The notes under the pieces were generated by a model that was not told where the DNA came from, ran no database searches, and worked only from the letters and a program-made list of their open reading frames with translations. From the NCBI RefSeq assembly GCF_014639315.1, contig NZ_BMFY01000010.1:62001-126000 (forward strand): a DNA stretch of 64,000 bases. Reading direction: 5' to 3'. The first letter of the stretch is position 1; each line of letters begins with the position of its first letter. The translations under genes were made by a program, and so were the position numbers. Positions 1 through 8,675 of the stretch are shown one piece after another. Source of the stretch: Sediminivirga luteola (lineage in GTDB: Bacteria > Actinomycetota > Actinomycetes > Actinomycetales > Brevibacteriaceae).

Positions 1-1
1 C

Positions 2-553
2 GGCTTCGACGAGGGTTTCACGATGCCGCTGCGGGTGACCGCCTCCTCGTTCCCGGACGAGCTGAACGCCCCCCAGCTGGCGCAGAGCTCCATCGGGCAG
101 TACGAGGTGCGGGCCACCCCGATGCAGATGGCGATGGTCGCCGCAGGGATCGCCAACGACGGCGTCGTGATGCAGCCGAACCTGGTGTCCTCGGTGGTGG
201 ATTCGACGTCCTTGGACGTCATCAGCGATCCTTCGCCGCGGGAGATGTCCCGGGCCGTGAGCCCCGAGACCGCCCAGCAGCTGACCGAGATGATGACCAC
301 CGTGGTGGAGAGCGGCACCGGTACCGCCGCGCAGATCCCCGGGGTCGACGTGGCGGGCAAGACCGGATCGGCGCAGCACGCGCAGGGCGCGGCGCCGCAC
401 GCCTGGTTCACGGCGTTCGCACCCGCGGACGATCCGCAGATCGCGGTGGCCGTGGTGGTGGAGAGCGGCGGAGACGCCGGAAGTGAAGCCTCGGGAGGCC
501 GCGTGGCCGGCCCGATAGCGAAAGCGATGATCGAAGCGATGGTGAACTCATGA
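2..553 (+). CDS. pbpA: Penicillin-binding transpeptidase, C-terminal part
   Basis: The window opens inside this gene, so only about 183 C-terminal residues are visible. The KTGSA box (bases 359-373) is the third active-site motif of penicillin-binding transpeptidases; the SXXK and SXN motifs would lie off the left edge. The following HAWFTAFAP stretch is the usual strand after KTG. The stop overlaps the start of the next kinase gene by four bases (ATGA). The order transpeptidase, kinase, PASTA kinase is the conserved actinobacterial pbpA-pknA-pknB arrangement. The protein should cross-link peptidoglycan outside the membrane during growth or division. The symbol rests on family plus gene order. 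Confidence 0.9.
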   Translation, partial: GFDEGFTMPLRVTASSFPDELNAPQLAQSSIGQYEVRATPMQMAMVAAGIANDGVVMQPNLVSSVVDSTSLDVISDPSPREMSRAVSPETAQQLTEMMTTVVESGTGTAAQIPGVDVAGKTGSAQHAQGAAPHAWFTAFAPADDPQIAVAVVVESGGDAGSEASGGRVAGPIAKAMIEAMVNS

Positions 554-2160
554 GGCCGATGCCAGGGACACGACTCGGCAACCGCTACACGCTGACCGAG
601 CGCATCGCGATCGGCGGGATGGGCGAGGTCTGGAAGGGCAAGGACGACGTCCTGGGCCGTCCGGTGGCCGCGAAGATCCTGAAGGAGGAGTACCTGGGCG
701 AGCCCAGCTTCCTGGAGCGGTTCCGCGCGGAGGCGCGCACCATGGGCTCGGTGACGCATCCGGGCATCGCCAGCGTGTACGACTACGGCGAGGAGGACCA
801 GTCGCCGTACCTCGTGATGGAGTTCGTCCCGGGTGAGCCCCTCTCCGCGCTGATGGAGCGCGAGGGGACGCTGGGCGTGGACCGCACGCTCGACCTGATC
901 GCGCAGTGCTCCACGGCGCTCTACGCGGCCCACCAGGCCGGCGTCGTGCACCGCGACGTCAAGCCCGGCAACATCCTGGTCACGCCGGAGGGCGTCGCCA
1001 AGCTCACCGATTTCGGGATCGCGCGGATGGCCGACCAGGCTCCGCTGACCAAGACCGGCCAGGTCATGGGCACGGCGCAGTACCTGGCGCCGGAGCAGGC
1101 CACCGGCAAACCCTCCACGCCGGCGTCCGATATGTACGCCCTCGGCGTCATCGCCTACGAGGCGCTGGCCGGTTCGCGGCCGTTCCAGGGCGACTCCCAG
1201 ATCGCCATCGCGATGGCGCAGGTGAACGAGAAGCACCCGCCGCTGCCGGAAAGCGTGCCGGAGCCGGTGCGCCGGCTGGTGGACTGCCTGCTGCAGAAGC
1301 GCCCGGCCAGCCGGCCGGCCACGGCGAAGGCCCTCGCCGATGCCGCTGCCGCCTTGCGCCGCGGCGACACCGCCGCCGCCGAGACCGCCGTCCCGCAGAT
1401 GTCCCCCGGCTGGGAGGCCCGCGACGCCGTCACCCGCGCCTTCCGCGGCGATGAGGCGACCCAGGTGCAGCCGACGCAGGCCTACGCGGCCGGCGCCGCG
1501 ACCCAGCGGATGGGCACCAACACGCCCGCTTACGGAGTGCCGGCCACCGGCATGTACCAGGCCTCCGACATGTACGACGACCCGGACGGGGACCTGGCCG
1601 AGGAGGATGAGCAGAAGGGGCGCGGCGGGAAGATCGCCGCGATCGTCATCGCCGTGCTGCTGGTGCTGGGCCTGATCGGCACGCTGGTCTACTTCGCGTT
1701 CTTCGCCGGCGGCGACCCGGAGGAGGAGCCTACGGCTCCGGAGACGGTCGAGACGACGCCCGCCGAGGTCGAGATCGACCCGGACGACTACATCGGCCTG
1801 ACCGAGTCCTCCGCGACCAGCAGCCTGGAGAACCTGGGGCTCGTGGTCAACGTCGTCGAGGTCGAGGACGACGCCCGGGCCGGCCTCGTGACCGGGGTCC
1901 GCGCCGGCAACAACGGGTACGTCTTCCAGGAGGGCGACCAGATCACGATCGAGGTCTCCACGGGCCCGGCGCAGACGGAGGCACCCGAGCCGACCGAGGA
2001 GCCCACGCCGGAACCGACGACGCCCCCCACCACGCAGCCCACGACACCGCCCACCACGCAGCCCACGACGCCGTCGCCGGAGCCCACCACGGAGCCCGCG
2101 GGCGACAACGGGAACGATGACGACGCCGGCCTGGGCGGGGGCGAAGGAGAAGCACGCTGA
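550..2160 (+). CDS. pknA: Membrane Ser/Thr protein kinase with one PASTA domain (PknA position)
   Basis: An N-terminal Hanks-type kinase domain (about residues 13-270) shows the glycine loop IGGMGEV (21-27), the ATP-anchoring Lys42, catalytic HRDVKPGN (134-141), DFG (154-156) and GTAQYLAPE. A linker leads to one membrane helix (about 362-386). Outside the membrane lie a single PASTA-like repeat (about 412-477) and a Pro/Thr tail rich in TTPPTTQP. PknA orthologues usually lack PASTA repeats, so the extracellular part is unusual. The start overlaps the pbpA stop and the stop overlaps the pknB start by one base, so the three are translationally coupled. The kinase probably phosphorylates cell-wall and division proteins in response to wall fragments. 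Confidence 0.92.
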   Translation: MRPMPGTRLGNRYTLTERIAIGGMGEVWKGKDDVLGRPVAAKILKEEYLGEPSFLERFRAEARTMGSVTHPGIASVYDYGEEDQSPYLVMEFVPGEPLSALMEREGTLGVDRTLDLIAQCSTALYAAHQAGVVHRDVKPGNILVTPEGVAKLTDFGIARMADQAPLTKTGQVMGTAQYLAPEQATGKPSTPASDMYALGVIAYEALAGSRPFQGDSQIAIAMAQVNEKHPPLPESVPEPVRRLVDCLLQKRPASRPATAKALADAAAALRRGDTAAAETAVPQMSPGWEARDAVTRAFRGDEATQVQPTQAYAAGAATQRMGTNTPAYGVPATGMYQASDMYDDPDGDLAEEDEQKGRGGKIAAIVIAVLLVLGLIGTLVYFAFFAGGDPEEEPTAPETVETTPAEVEIDPDDYIGLTESSATSSLENLGLVVNVVEVEDDARAGLVTGVRAGNNGYVFQEGDQITIEVSTGPAQTEAPEPTEEPTPEPTTPPTTQPTTPPTTQPTTPSPEPTTEPAGDNGNDDDAGLGGGEGEAR

Positions 2161-4028
2161 TGGACGCAATCCGTACGCTCGCCGGGCGCTATGAGGTGCA
2201 CCGGCTTCTGGGCCGCGGCGGTATGGCCGAGGTCCACGAGGGGGTCGACACCAGGCTCGGCCGCCGGGTGGCGATCAAGCTGCTGCGCTCCGATCTGGCC
2301 CGCGACCCGTCGTTCCACGAGCGCCTGCGCCGTGAGGCACAGGCGGCGGCAAGCCTCAACCACCCCTCCGCCGTGGCGGTGTACGACTCCGGTGAGGAAC
2401 AGGTGTACGACTCCGGCGGTGCCGTGGTGCACGTGCCCTACATCGTCATGGAGTACGTCGAGGGCAAGACCCTGCGCGAGGTGCTGCAGGAGCACGGCCA
2501 CCTGACGGTGCAGGAATCGCTCGACGTGATCGCCGGCGTGCTCGCGCCGCTGCGGCACAGCCACGATCAAGGCATCGTCCACCGGGACATCAAGCCCGCC
2601 AACGTCATGCTCACCCCTGAGGGCGACGTGAAGGTGATGGACTTCGGGATCGCGCGGGCGATCGCCGACAACAGCAGCGTCACCCAGACCTCCGCCGTGG
2701 TGGGCACGGCCCAGTACCTCTCCCCCGAGCAGGCCCGCGGCGAGGTCGTCGACGCCCGCACCGACCTGTACTCCACCGCCTGCCTGCTGTACGAGCTGCT
2801 CACCGGGCGCCCGCCCTTCCTCGGGGATTCGCCCCTCGCGGTGGCGTACCAGCACGTCGGCGAGACGCCCGTGCCGCCGTCGGCGCACGTCCCGGATATC
2901 CCGGCGGCAGTGGACCGACTCGTGCTGCACGCGCTCGACAAGGACCGCGACCGCCGCTACCAGAACGCGCACACCTTCCGGGAAGACGCCCTGGCCGCCC
3001 GCGACGGCAGGCCGCTGAGCATCGACTCCCCCGACGACGACGCCACCCAGGCGATGACGCAGGCGACCCGGCTGGCTCCGGCCGCCATCGGCGCCCCCAC
3101 GCAGGCCATGGCCGCGGCGGAGCCCGGGACCGACACCGGCAATTTCGAGCAGGTGATGGGCCGTCCGCCGGAGGACGAGGAGGAGCTGGAGGAGAAGGAG
3201 AAGTCCCGCAAGGGATGGTGGATCTTCGGCACGATCCTGCTGCTGCTCGCGCTCGGCGCGCTGGGCTGGTTCGTCTACGAGCTCTCCCGGGAGCGTCCGC
3301 CGGAGCAGGTGGAGATTGTCGACCTGGAACGCCGCGATCCAGCCGATGCGCAGGCGTACCTGCAGGAACTCGGCTTGGAGGTCGCGCAGGACGAGGAGCC
3401 CAGCGACGAGATCGACGAGGGCCTGGTCACCCGCACCGATCCGGCCGCCGGCACGCTGGTGGACGTCGGGTCCACCGTGACCGTCTTCGTCTCCACCGGC
3501 CCCGATGTCATCGCAGTGCCTGACGTGTCCGGTGAGACGGAGTCCCGTGCCCGCCAGCTGCTGGAGCAGGCCGGACTGGAACCGGGCTCGAACATCGAGG
3601 AGAACTCCCCCGATGTGCGCGCCGGGGACGTGATCGAGACCAGACCGGAGGCCGATCGCGAGGTCCGCCGTGGCAGCACGGTCGACCTGGTGCTCTCCAC
3701 CGGCCGCGTCGAGGTTCCCGATGTGACCGGCGCCGCCAGCGCCGATGAGGCCTGCGGCATCCTGGAGGGCGACGACTACCAGCTCGGCTGCCGCACGGAA
3801 GACGTGGAGACGGACGAGCACGATCCGGGGACCGTGGTCTCGCAGAGCACCAGCGGCGGCGAGACCGTGGAGCAGGGCGCCACCATCACCCTGGAGATCG
3901 CCGTGGAGCCCCCGGAGCCGGAGCCGTCCCCGACGGAGGACAACGACAACGGGAACAACGGCGGCGGCGAGGGAGGCGGCAACCGCGGACCGCGCGACTG
4001 GGACGACATCTTCAACTGGGATCAGTAG
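2160..4028 (+). CDS. pknB: Membrane Ser/Thr protein kinase with three PASTA domains
   Basis: The kinase domain (about residues 11-275) carries the glycine loop GRGGMAEV, Lys40, HRDIKPAN (141-148), DFG (161-163) and GTAQYLSPE. After an acidic linker a single membrane helix (about 353-375) precedes three PASTA repeats (about 381-447, 448-515 and 516-584) and an Asn/Gly-rich tail. This is the PknB/PrkC/Stk1 architecture, in which PASTA repeats bind muropeptides or lipid II and control growth and division. Three repeats is slightly fewer than the four of Mycobacterium PknB. It is last in the pbpA-pknA-pknB string and is followed by a convergent gene after 67 bases. Confidence 0.95.
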   Translation: MDAIRTLAGRYEVHRLLGRGGMAEVHEGVDTRLGRRVAIKLLRSDLARDPSFHERLRREAQAAASLNHPSAVAVYDSGEEQVYDSGGAVVHVPYIVMEYVEGKTLREVLQEHGHLTVQESLDVIAGVLAPLRHSHDQGIVHRDIKPANVMLTPEGDVKVMDFGIARAIADNSSVTQTSAVVGTAQYLSPEQARGEVVDARTDLYSTACLLYELLTGRPPFLGDSPLAVAYQHVGETPVPPSAHVPDIPAAVDRLVLHALDKDRDRRYQNAHTFREDALAARDGRPLSIDSPDDDATQAMTQATRLAPAAIGAPTQAMAAAEPGTDTGNFEQVMGRPPEDEEELEEKEKSRKGWWIFGTILLLLALGALGWFVYELSRERPPEQVEIVDLERRDPADAQAYLQELGLEVAQDEEPSDEIDEGLVTRTDPAAGTLVDVGSTVTVFVSTGPDVIAVPDVSGETESRARQLLEQAGLEPGSNIEENSPDVRAGDVIETRPEADREVRRGSTVDLVLSTGRVEVPDVTGAASADEACGILEGDDYQLGCRTEDVETDEHDPGTVVSQSTSGGETVEQGATITLEIAVEPPEPEPSPTEDNDNGNNGGGEGGGNRGPRDWDDIFNWDQ

Positions 4029-4095
4029 CACCCGGCGATCTCAGCACCCGGTCAGTGACACGACCTGTCCGGCCCGCGCTCCCGGAAGTACGGGG

Positions 4096-4746
4096 TCAGC
4101 GGCTGAGGTCGGCGCGGGAGAGGGGGCTGCGGCCACGGGCGGCGTCCGCGGCCCCGCGCAGCCCGGCGATCTCCAGCCAGTTGCCCAGCATGAGGTAGCC
4201 GTCCTGGGTCATGACGGACTCGGGGTGGAACTGCACGCCGTGCAGGGGCGCCTGGCGGTGGTGCATCGCCATCACGATGCCGTCCTCCGTGCGCGCGGTC
4301 ACCTCGAAGACGGATTCGTCGACGGTGTCGTCCTCCACCGCGAGCGAGTGATAGCGGGTCGCGGTGAGCGGGTTCCGGCAGCCAGCGAAGATCCCGATGT
4401 CCCGATGCTCCACCAGGGAGGTCTTCCCGTGCATGAGCACGGGCGAATGGGAGACCGTCGCGCCGAAGACCTCACCCAGCGCCTGATGGCCCAGGCAGAC
4501 GCCCAGCAGCGGCAGGGACGCCTCGGCGGCGTAACGGATCACGTCCGGGCAGATACCGGCCTTCGCCGGGACTCCCGGCCCCGGTGAGAGCAGCACCCCG
4601 TCGTATCCGCTCAGTTCCTCGGGGATGCTTTCGGCGGGAATGTCGTCGTTGCGGATCACGTCCACGGCGGCGCCGAGTTCCCGCAGGTAACCGACCAGCG
4701 TATAGACGAAGCTGTCGTAGTTGTCGATGACCAGGATGCGGGTCAT
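4096..4746 (-). CDS. Glutamine amidotransferase of anthranilate or aminodeoxychorismate synthase
   Basis: A class I glutamine amidotransferase of 216 residues. The nucleophile is Cys84 in GVCLGHQ, and His174 and Glu176 in VQFHPES complete the triad. SPGPG near residue 54 is the oxyanion strand. It releases ammonia from glutamine for a chorismate-using partner that is not in this window. In actinobacteria this gene between sortase and pknB is usually annotated as component II of aminodeoxychorismate (folate) or anthranilate (tryptophan) synthase. Sequence alone does not separate the two, so no symbol is given. It starts one base from the upstream small membrane peptide gene and is probably in the same transcript as the sortase. 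Confidence 0.93.
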   Translation of the reverse strand: MTRILVIDNYDSFVYTLVGYLRELGAAVDVIRNDDIPAESIPEELSGYDGVLLSPGPGVPAKAGICPDVIRYAAEASLPLLGVCLGHQALGEVFGATVSHSPVLMHGKTSLVEHRDIGIFAGCRNPLTATRYHSLAVEDDTVDESVFEVTARTEDGIVMAMHHRQAPLHGVQFHPESVMTQDGYLMLGNWLEIAGLRGAADAARGRSPLSRADLSR

Positions 4747-4917
4747 TTAACCGGTGGGCTCCTCGTCCAGAGTGGCGTCGTTGAAAGGCATATAGGGCGC
4801 GATCTCCGGGAACACGTACTGCATGAGCGCGTATACCGCTGCGGCGATCAGGATCAGGCAGACCAGCAGCTTGAAGGTCCAGTGGCCGGGGATGGCACGC
4901 CAGATGAGTCCGTACAT
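4747..4917 (-). CDS. Small single-pass membrane peptide (56 aa)
   Basis: A 56-residue reading frame fills the space between the sortase and amidotransferase genes almost exactly: its ATG is one base after the sortase stop and its stop abuts the next ATG. It reads MYGLIWRAIPGHW, then a hydrophobic helix (about residues 16-36), a PEIAPYMPFND segment and an acidic tail. Short proteins of this layout sit at this place in many actinobacteria. No enzymatic motif is visible. The tight packing and the conserved place suggest a small accessory of the sortase or division cluster, but the function is unknown. Confidence 0.8.
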   Translation of the reverse strand: MYGLIWRAIPGHWTFKLLVCLILIAAAVYALMQYVFPEIAPYMPFNDATLDEEPTG

Positions 4918-4918
4918 C

Positions 4919-6097
4919 CTATCCCTCCCCGTGGTTCTGCGCGTAGGCGGCGCTGTCGGCGATGCTCTCCGGCGGCCCGTCCTCAGCCGGCCGCCAGTCC
5001 GTCAGCTCGGCATAGGCGATGTACCGCTCCCGCGCGGAGAACATCGGGTTGCAGGCGGTGAGCGTCATGATGCGGTCCTTGCCCTGGTAGTCGGGCATGC
5101 CCGGCACCGGCGCCAGGACCTCCACCTCGTCGGGCAGGACGATGTCGAAGTTGCGGAAGGTGTAGGTGTAGAAGCCGTCGGCGGTCTGCACCACGATCTC
5201 ATCGCCGGGCCGCAGCTCGGCGATGAGATTGAGCGGTTTGCCGTAGGTCACCCGGTGGCCGGCCACCGCGAAGTTCCCCACCTCTCCGGGCATCGCCGAG
5301 GTCGGGTACCGGCCCACGCCCATCCGGTTGAGCACGGGTTCCATCGAGACGCCCTCGGCGATGGTGCGGAAGTAGTCGTCTCCGAAGCGGGGCACGTACA
5401 TCAGCCCGAACGCGGAGTTCTCCGCCACCGGCTCGGCCACGAACGGGGTGTCCGGATCGGCCGGGGGACGGTCGGCGTCGCGGTCCCACTCCTGGGTCAG
5501 TTCCTGCGCCAGCTGCCGGTTGTCGCGGTTGGCGTCGATGTCGGTCCACCACAGCTGCCAGACCACGAAGAGGATCAGGATGAGGCCCGCGGTGATGCAC
5601 AGCTCGCCGAAGGTGCGCACCGTGGCACGCACCGGCCCCAGCGGTTGCCGCTGGGGTGCCGCGGCTCCCTTCTTCCCGCGGTTCTTCCCGCCGTTCCCGG
5701 TTCCCGAACCGGCGGCAGCTGCCGCGGGGGCGCTTTCACTCGTCCGGCGCACCGGCGCGGTGTCCGGGCCCGGCTCGGCGCTGAAGCGCATCGGCTCGGT
5801 GACCGGCCCGCTGGCGGCGTAGGAGCCGGCGGATCGGGATGCGGCACTGTGCTGGGCGGTCGATCCCTCGCGTGCCGCCGGTTTCACCAGGGGCCGGCGG
5901 GTGCCGTTCGCTCCCCCGTTCCCCGGGATCCCGGGCGCGGCGGCAGAACCGTACGCCGGGGCGGGACCGGCGGGACCATCCTGGGCACGACTCTGGCCCG
6001 GCCCTCCGGCCTGGCGCGCCGCAGCGGCCTGCTCGGCGGCGCGTTCCCGCTCACGGCGCTCGCGGCGCGTCAGCGGCTGATCCGAGGGGACGTTCAT
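4919..6097 (-). CDS. Class E sortase
   Basis: A 392-residue protein with a long, low-complexity, charged and Ala/Gly/Pro-rich cytoplasmic N-terminus (about 1-160), one membrane helix (about 166-184) and an external sortase domain. Catalytic residues are His281 in FAVAGHRVTYG, Cys349 in TLTACNP and an Arg at 356 or 358. Class E sortases are housekeeping transpeptidases of high-GC actinobacteria that anchor proteins to peptidoglycan and typically prefer LAXTG signals. The neighbouring amidotransferase, DUF881 and crgA genes are the standard class E sortase context. Three proteins in this window carry LPRTG rather than LAXTG (see findings). Start ATG has an AGAGG-like site upstream. Confidence 0.93.
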   Translation of the reverse strand: MNVPSDQPLTRRERRERERAAEQAAAARQAGGPGQSRAQDGPAGPAPAYGSAAAPGIPGNGGANGTRRPLVKPAAREGSTAQHSAASRSAGSYAASGPVTEPMRFSAEPGPDTAPVRRTSESAPAAAAAGSGTGNGGKNRGKKGAAAPQRQPLGPVRATVRTFGELCITAGLILILFVVWQLWWTDIDANRDNRQLAQELTQEWDRDADRPPADPDTPFVAEPVAENSAFGLMYVPRFGDDYFRTIAEGVSMEPVLNRMGVGRYPTSAMPGEVGNFAVAGHRVTYGKPLNLIAELRPGDEIVVQTADGFYTYTFRNFDIVLPDEVEVLAPVPGMPDYQGKDRIMTLTACNPMFSARERYIAYAELTDWRPAEDGPPESIADSAAYAQNHGEG

Positions 6098-6103
6098 GTG
6101 CCT

Positions 6104-6826
6104 CTAGCTGCCTACTTCTGCGTATCGGAAATCCAGGCTGCCGGTGTATGCGGGCAGCTCCAGGCTCTCGTGGTGCATGAGCTCCCAGCCCAGCCCGAGG
6201 CGGTCCACATACGCCATGTACGCGGCGATCTCAGGTGAGGCATCCAGCGCGTGCTGCAGTGCCTGCGGATCACCGACCGCACTAATGCTATACGGCGGCG
6301 AGTAGACACGGCTATTCACCCGCAGCGTATTGCCCACGCAACGAACCGCGGAGGTGCTCACCAAGCGCTGATCGTTGATGGCCACGGCTTCCGCGCCGCC
6401 GGCCCAGAGGGCGTTGATGACGCCCTGTACGTCCTGCTGGTGGACGATCAGATCGTCGGCGCTCACCCCGGAGGGACGGGACCCCTGGGAGAGCGCGTCG
6501 TCCAGCACGACCGTGACGCCGGTGCCTGCCACCGGGGTGAGCCCCGCGCCGGCCTCACGGTTCTGCGCCTGGGCGCGGGCGGCATCGGCGTCCTGGTCCC
6601 CGAGGGACAACCGCGCCGAGAGCACCTCGACATCGTCGCGCAGCCGCGCCACCTCGTCCTCGAGTTCCTCGCCTGTGGCGTTGTGCTCCCGGACGAGGTC
6701 GCTGAGCGACTGCGCCTCGCCGCGCAGCTGAGTGCCCTGAGCGGTCTGCGCCGAGGCGACCATGAGGACGCCGCACACCATGAGTACCAGGAACACCAGG
6801 GTGCGCGAGAGCGGTCGTGCGCGCAT
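6104..6826 (-). CDS. DUF881-family membrane-anchored protein
   Basis: About 240 residues: a short basic N-terminus, one membrane helix (LVFLVLMVCGVLMVASAQTAQ), a coiled-coil-like segment rich in Glu/Leu/Arg, and a globular external domain with GVTVVLDDAL, DLIVHQQDVQGVINALWAGGAEA and GNTLRVNSRVYSPPYSI-type motifs characteristic of DUF881. The ATG at 6826 is chosen because GGAAGGGGAG lies just upstream; an earlier ATG at 6895 would add 23 residues. Its stop is six bases before the sortase start, so it heads the minus-strand string DUF881, sortase, small peptide, amidotransferase. DUF881 proteins cluster with division genes near actinobacterial origins; the biochemical role is not established. 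Confidence 0.85.
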   Translation of the reverse strand: MRARPLSRTLVFLVLMVCGVLMVASAQTAQGTQLRGEAQSLSDLVREHNATGEELEDEVARLRDDVEVLSARLSLGDQDADAARAQAQNREAGAGLTPVAGTGVTVVLDDALSQGSRPSGVSADDLIVHQQDVQGVINALWAGGAEAVAINDQRLVSTSAVRCVGNTLRVNSRVYSPPYSISAVGDPQALQHALDASPEIAAYMAYVDRLGLGWELMHHESLELPAYTGSLDFRYAEVGS

Positions 6827-7011
6827 GCTCCCCTTCCCGGGCCGTGCAGCGGGTCCCTCATAGGCGGGTCTACGACGTACAATTGAGCCGACCATAGTCG
6901 ACTCCGCCACGTGCTGGGGCCGATACCAGAGTACCGCCGCGCGGTGCCTCACGGTCCATGACGGTCCTCAAGCCGTCGCCGGGGTGCAGCGCGTACGTCA
7001 AAGGAGCTTGT

Positions 7012-7989
7012 GTGGCCACCTCCCGGAATCCCCATGCGAAGGCGTCCGACGCCGCGGCGAAGAAGGCCGAGCCTGTCGCCGACGAGTCCGTCGAGGAGAC
7101 CGGGGCCGCCGCGTCCTCCGACGCTGTGAGCGCTGAGGAGACGGGTCCTGCGGACACAGCGGGCGAGGCTCCCGCGGACGAGGCCGTCGCGGATGCGGAA
7201 TCCGCTGCGGACGATGCCGCGGAGACTCCTGCCGAGACGATCGACGATGTGATCGCCGACGCCGCAGGCGAGGAGCACGCGGAGCAGGACGCTGATGCCT
7301 CCGCCGACGAGGCCTCCACCGACGAGGCCGGGGGAGCTGCGGCGGCCGCCACGGAACCGGCTGCCAAGACCGGGGCTCGGGGCTCCAAGAGCTCTGCTGC
7401 CACGGGCACTGATGCTGCCACGGGCTCCGCGGACGATGCGGGCGACGCCGACGCCGCAGAGCCTGCGGCCGCGGCGAAGCCGGGCGCCAAGGGCACCAAG
7501 GCCAAATCCCGCGCGGGCGCCACGAAGAAGACCGGCGACGAGGACGGCGCCGAGGATTCGGCTGCGAAGGCCGCCACGGCGGGTTCGAAGGCGGAGAAGG
7601 CCGGAGCGAAGAAACTGGCGGCGAAAGACGACAAGGACGAGAAGAGCGGTAAGGCGGCCGCGAAGAAGGCCACCGCCAAGGACGGTAAGGACGCCAAGGG
7701 CAAGGACGGTAAGGGCAAGAAGGGTGGCGCAACGCCGGCCCGCACCAAGCGCAACGCCGGCCGCAAGACCTCGGCCTACACCGGCAGCTCGACGCCTGCG
7801 GCGCCCAAGCCCAATGGGCGCTGGTTCCTGCCGACCATGCTCGGCCTGCTCCTCGTAGGCCTGATCTGGCTGATCGTGTTCTACATCTCCGAGGGCCGCT
7901 GGCCGGTCGAAGCCTGGGGCAACTGGAACATCCTCGCCGGTTTCGCCTTCCTGGTGGCCGGTCTGGGCCTGTCCACGCGCTGGCGATGA
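7012..7989 (+). CDS. crgA: CrgA-type cell-division protein with a very long charged N-terminus
   Basis: The last ~75 residues are a clear CrgA: NGRWFLPTMLGLLLVGLIWL, a second hydrophobic segment WNILAGFAFLVAGLGL and the end STRWR, giving two membrane helices. CrgA binds FtsZ and other divisome proteins and tunes septation in actinobacteria. Family members are usually about 80-110 residues. Here about 250 residues precede the conserved part, first Ala/Asp/Glu-rich, then Lys/Ala/Gly-rich. GTG at 7012 is preferred because AAAGGAG stands six bases upstream; an in-frame ATG at 6958 lacks a comparable site. It is divergent from the DUF881-sortase string, as in relatives. Confidence 0.88.
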   Translation: MATSRNPHAKASDAAAKKAEPVADESVEETGAAASSDAVSAEETGPADTAGEAPADEAVADAESAADDAAETPAETIDDVIADAAGEEHAEQDADASADEASTDEAGGAAAAATEPAAKTGARGSKSSAATGTDAATGSADDAGDADAAEPAAAAKPGAKGTKAKSRAGATKKTGDEDGAEDSAAKAATAGSKAEKAGAKKLAAKDDKDEKSGKAAAKKATAKDGKDAKGKDGKGKKGGATPARTKRNAGRKTSAYTGSSTPAAPKPNGRWFLPTMLGLLLVGLIWLIVFYISEGRWPVEAWGNWNILAGFAFLVAGLGLSTRWR

Positions 7990-8006
7990 CACGACGATGA
8001 CGCCGA

Positions 8007-8675
8007 ATGGCTGAGGTCGCTGACGACGCCGGCCGGGCCGCAGACTCCTCGCGCAACTTCCGTGCTCTCGCAGGGCACCCGCTCCCCCTGCGGCTGGGCG
8101 CACTCTACGGCGGGCTGCTGCTCTTCGGCTTCTCCGCCGGACTCATGCTCCGCGCCGACCTGGGTGCGATGCCCTGGGACGTGCTGCACCAGGGCATCGC
8201 GCTGCACATCCCGCTCAGCATCGGGGTGGTGGGCATCATGGTGTCGGTACTCGTGCTGCTGCTGTGGATCCCGTTGCGCGAACGTCCCGGCCTGGGGACG
8301 GTGAGCAACGCGATCCTGGTGGGGCTCGTGATCGATGCGACGCTCCTGATCCTGCCCGCGCACCCGCCACTCTTGCTGGCGTGCGTCTACATGATCGGCG
8401 GGATCGTGCTCAATGCCGCGGCGACGGTGCTGTACATCAGCGCGGACTTCGGCCCCGGTCCGCGCGACGGCCTGATGACGGGTCTCGTCCGGCGCACCGG
8501 CTTTCCCGTGTTCGCGGTCCGCACCACCATCGAGGTCGTGGTCGTGGTCAGCGGCGCTCTGCTTGGGGGGACGTTCTTCATCGGCACCGTCCTGTTCGCG
8601 CTGTCGATCGGGCCACTGGCGCAGTTCTTCCTGCGCCACTTCAACAGCCTCGTCGCGAACGGACAATGCCCCTGA
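8007..8675 (+). CDS. YczE/YitT-type multi-pass membrane protein
   Basis: A 222-residue integral membrane protein with about five to six hydrophobic helices. Signature stretches of the YczE/YyaS family are visible: GFSAGLMLRADLGAMPWDVLHQG in the first third and ISADFGPGPRDGLMTGL in the second half. The family is thought to be transport-related but has no proven substrate. It starts 17 bases after the crgA stop and could share its transcript. A weak point is the absence of a strong ribosome-binding site before the ATG. Confidence 0.8.
   Translation: MAEVADDAGRAADSSRNFRALAGHPLPLRLGALYGGLLLFGFSAGLMLRADLGAMPWDVLHQGIALHIPLSIGVVGIMVSVLVLLLWIPLRERPGLGTVSNAILVGLVIDATLLILPAHPPLLLACVYMIGGIVLNAAATVLYISADFGPGPRDGLMTGLVRRTGFPVFAVRTTIEVVVVVSGALLGGTFFIGTVLFALSIGPLAQFFLRHFNSLVANGQCP

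Noticed and set aside
1788-4031. Long open frame on the minus strand opposite both kinase genes
   Set aside because: The kinase frames are certain from motifs; the opposite frame is low-complexity Arg/Val/Gly sequence typical of the complement of GC-rich genes.
6826-6952. Longer N-terminus for the DUF881 protein
   Set aside because: The extra residues precede a normal membrane helix, and the later ATG has a better ribosome-binding site.
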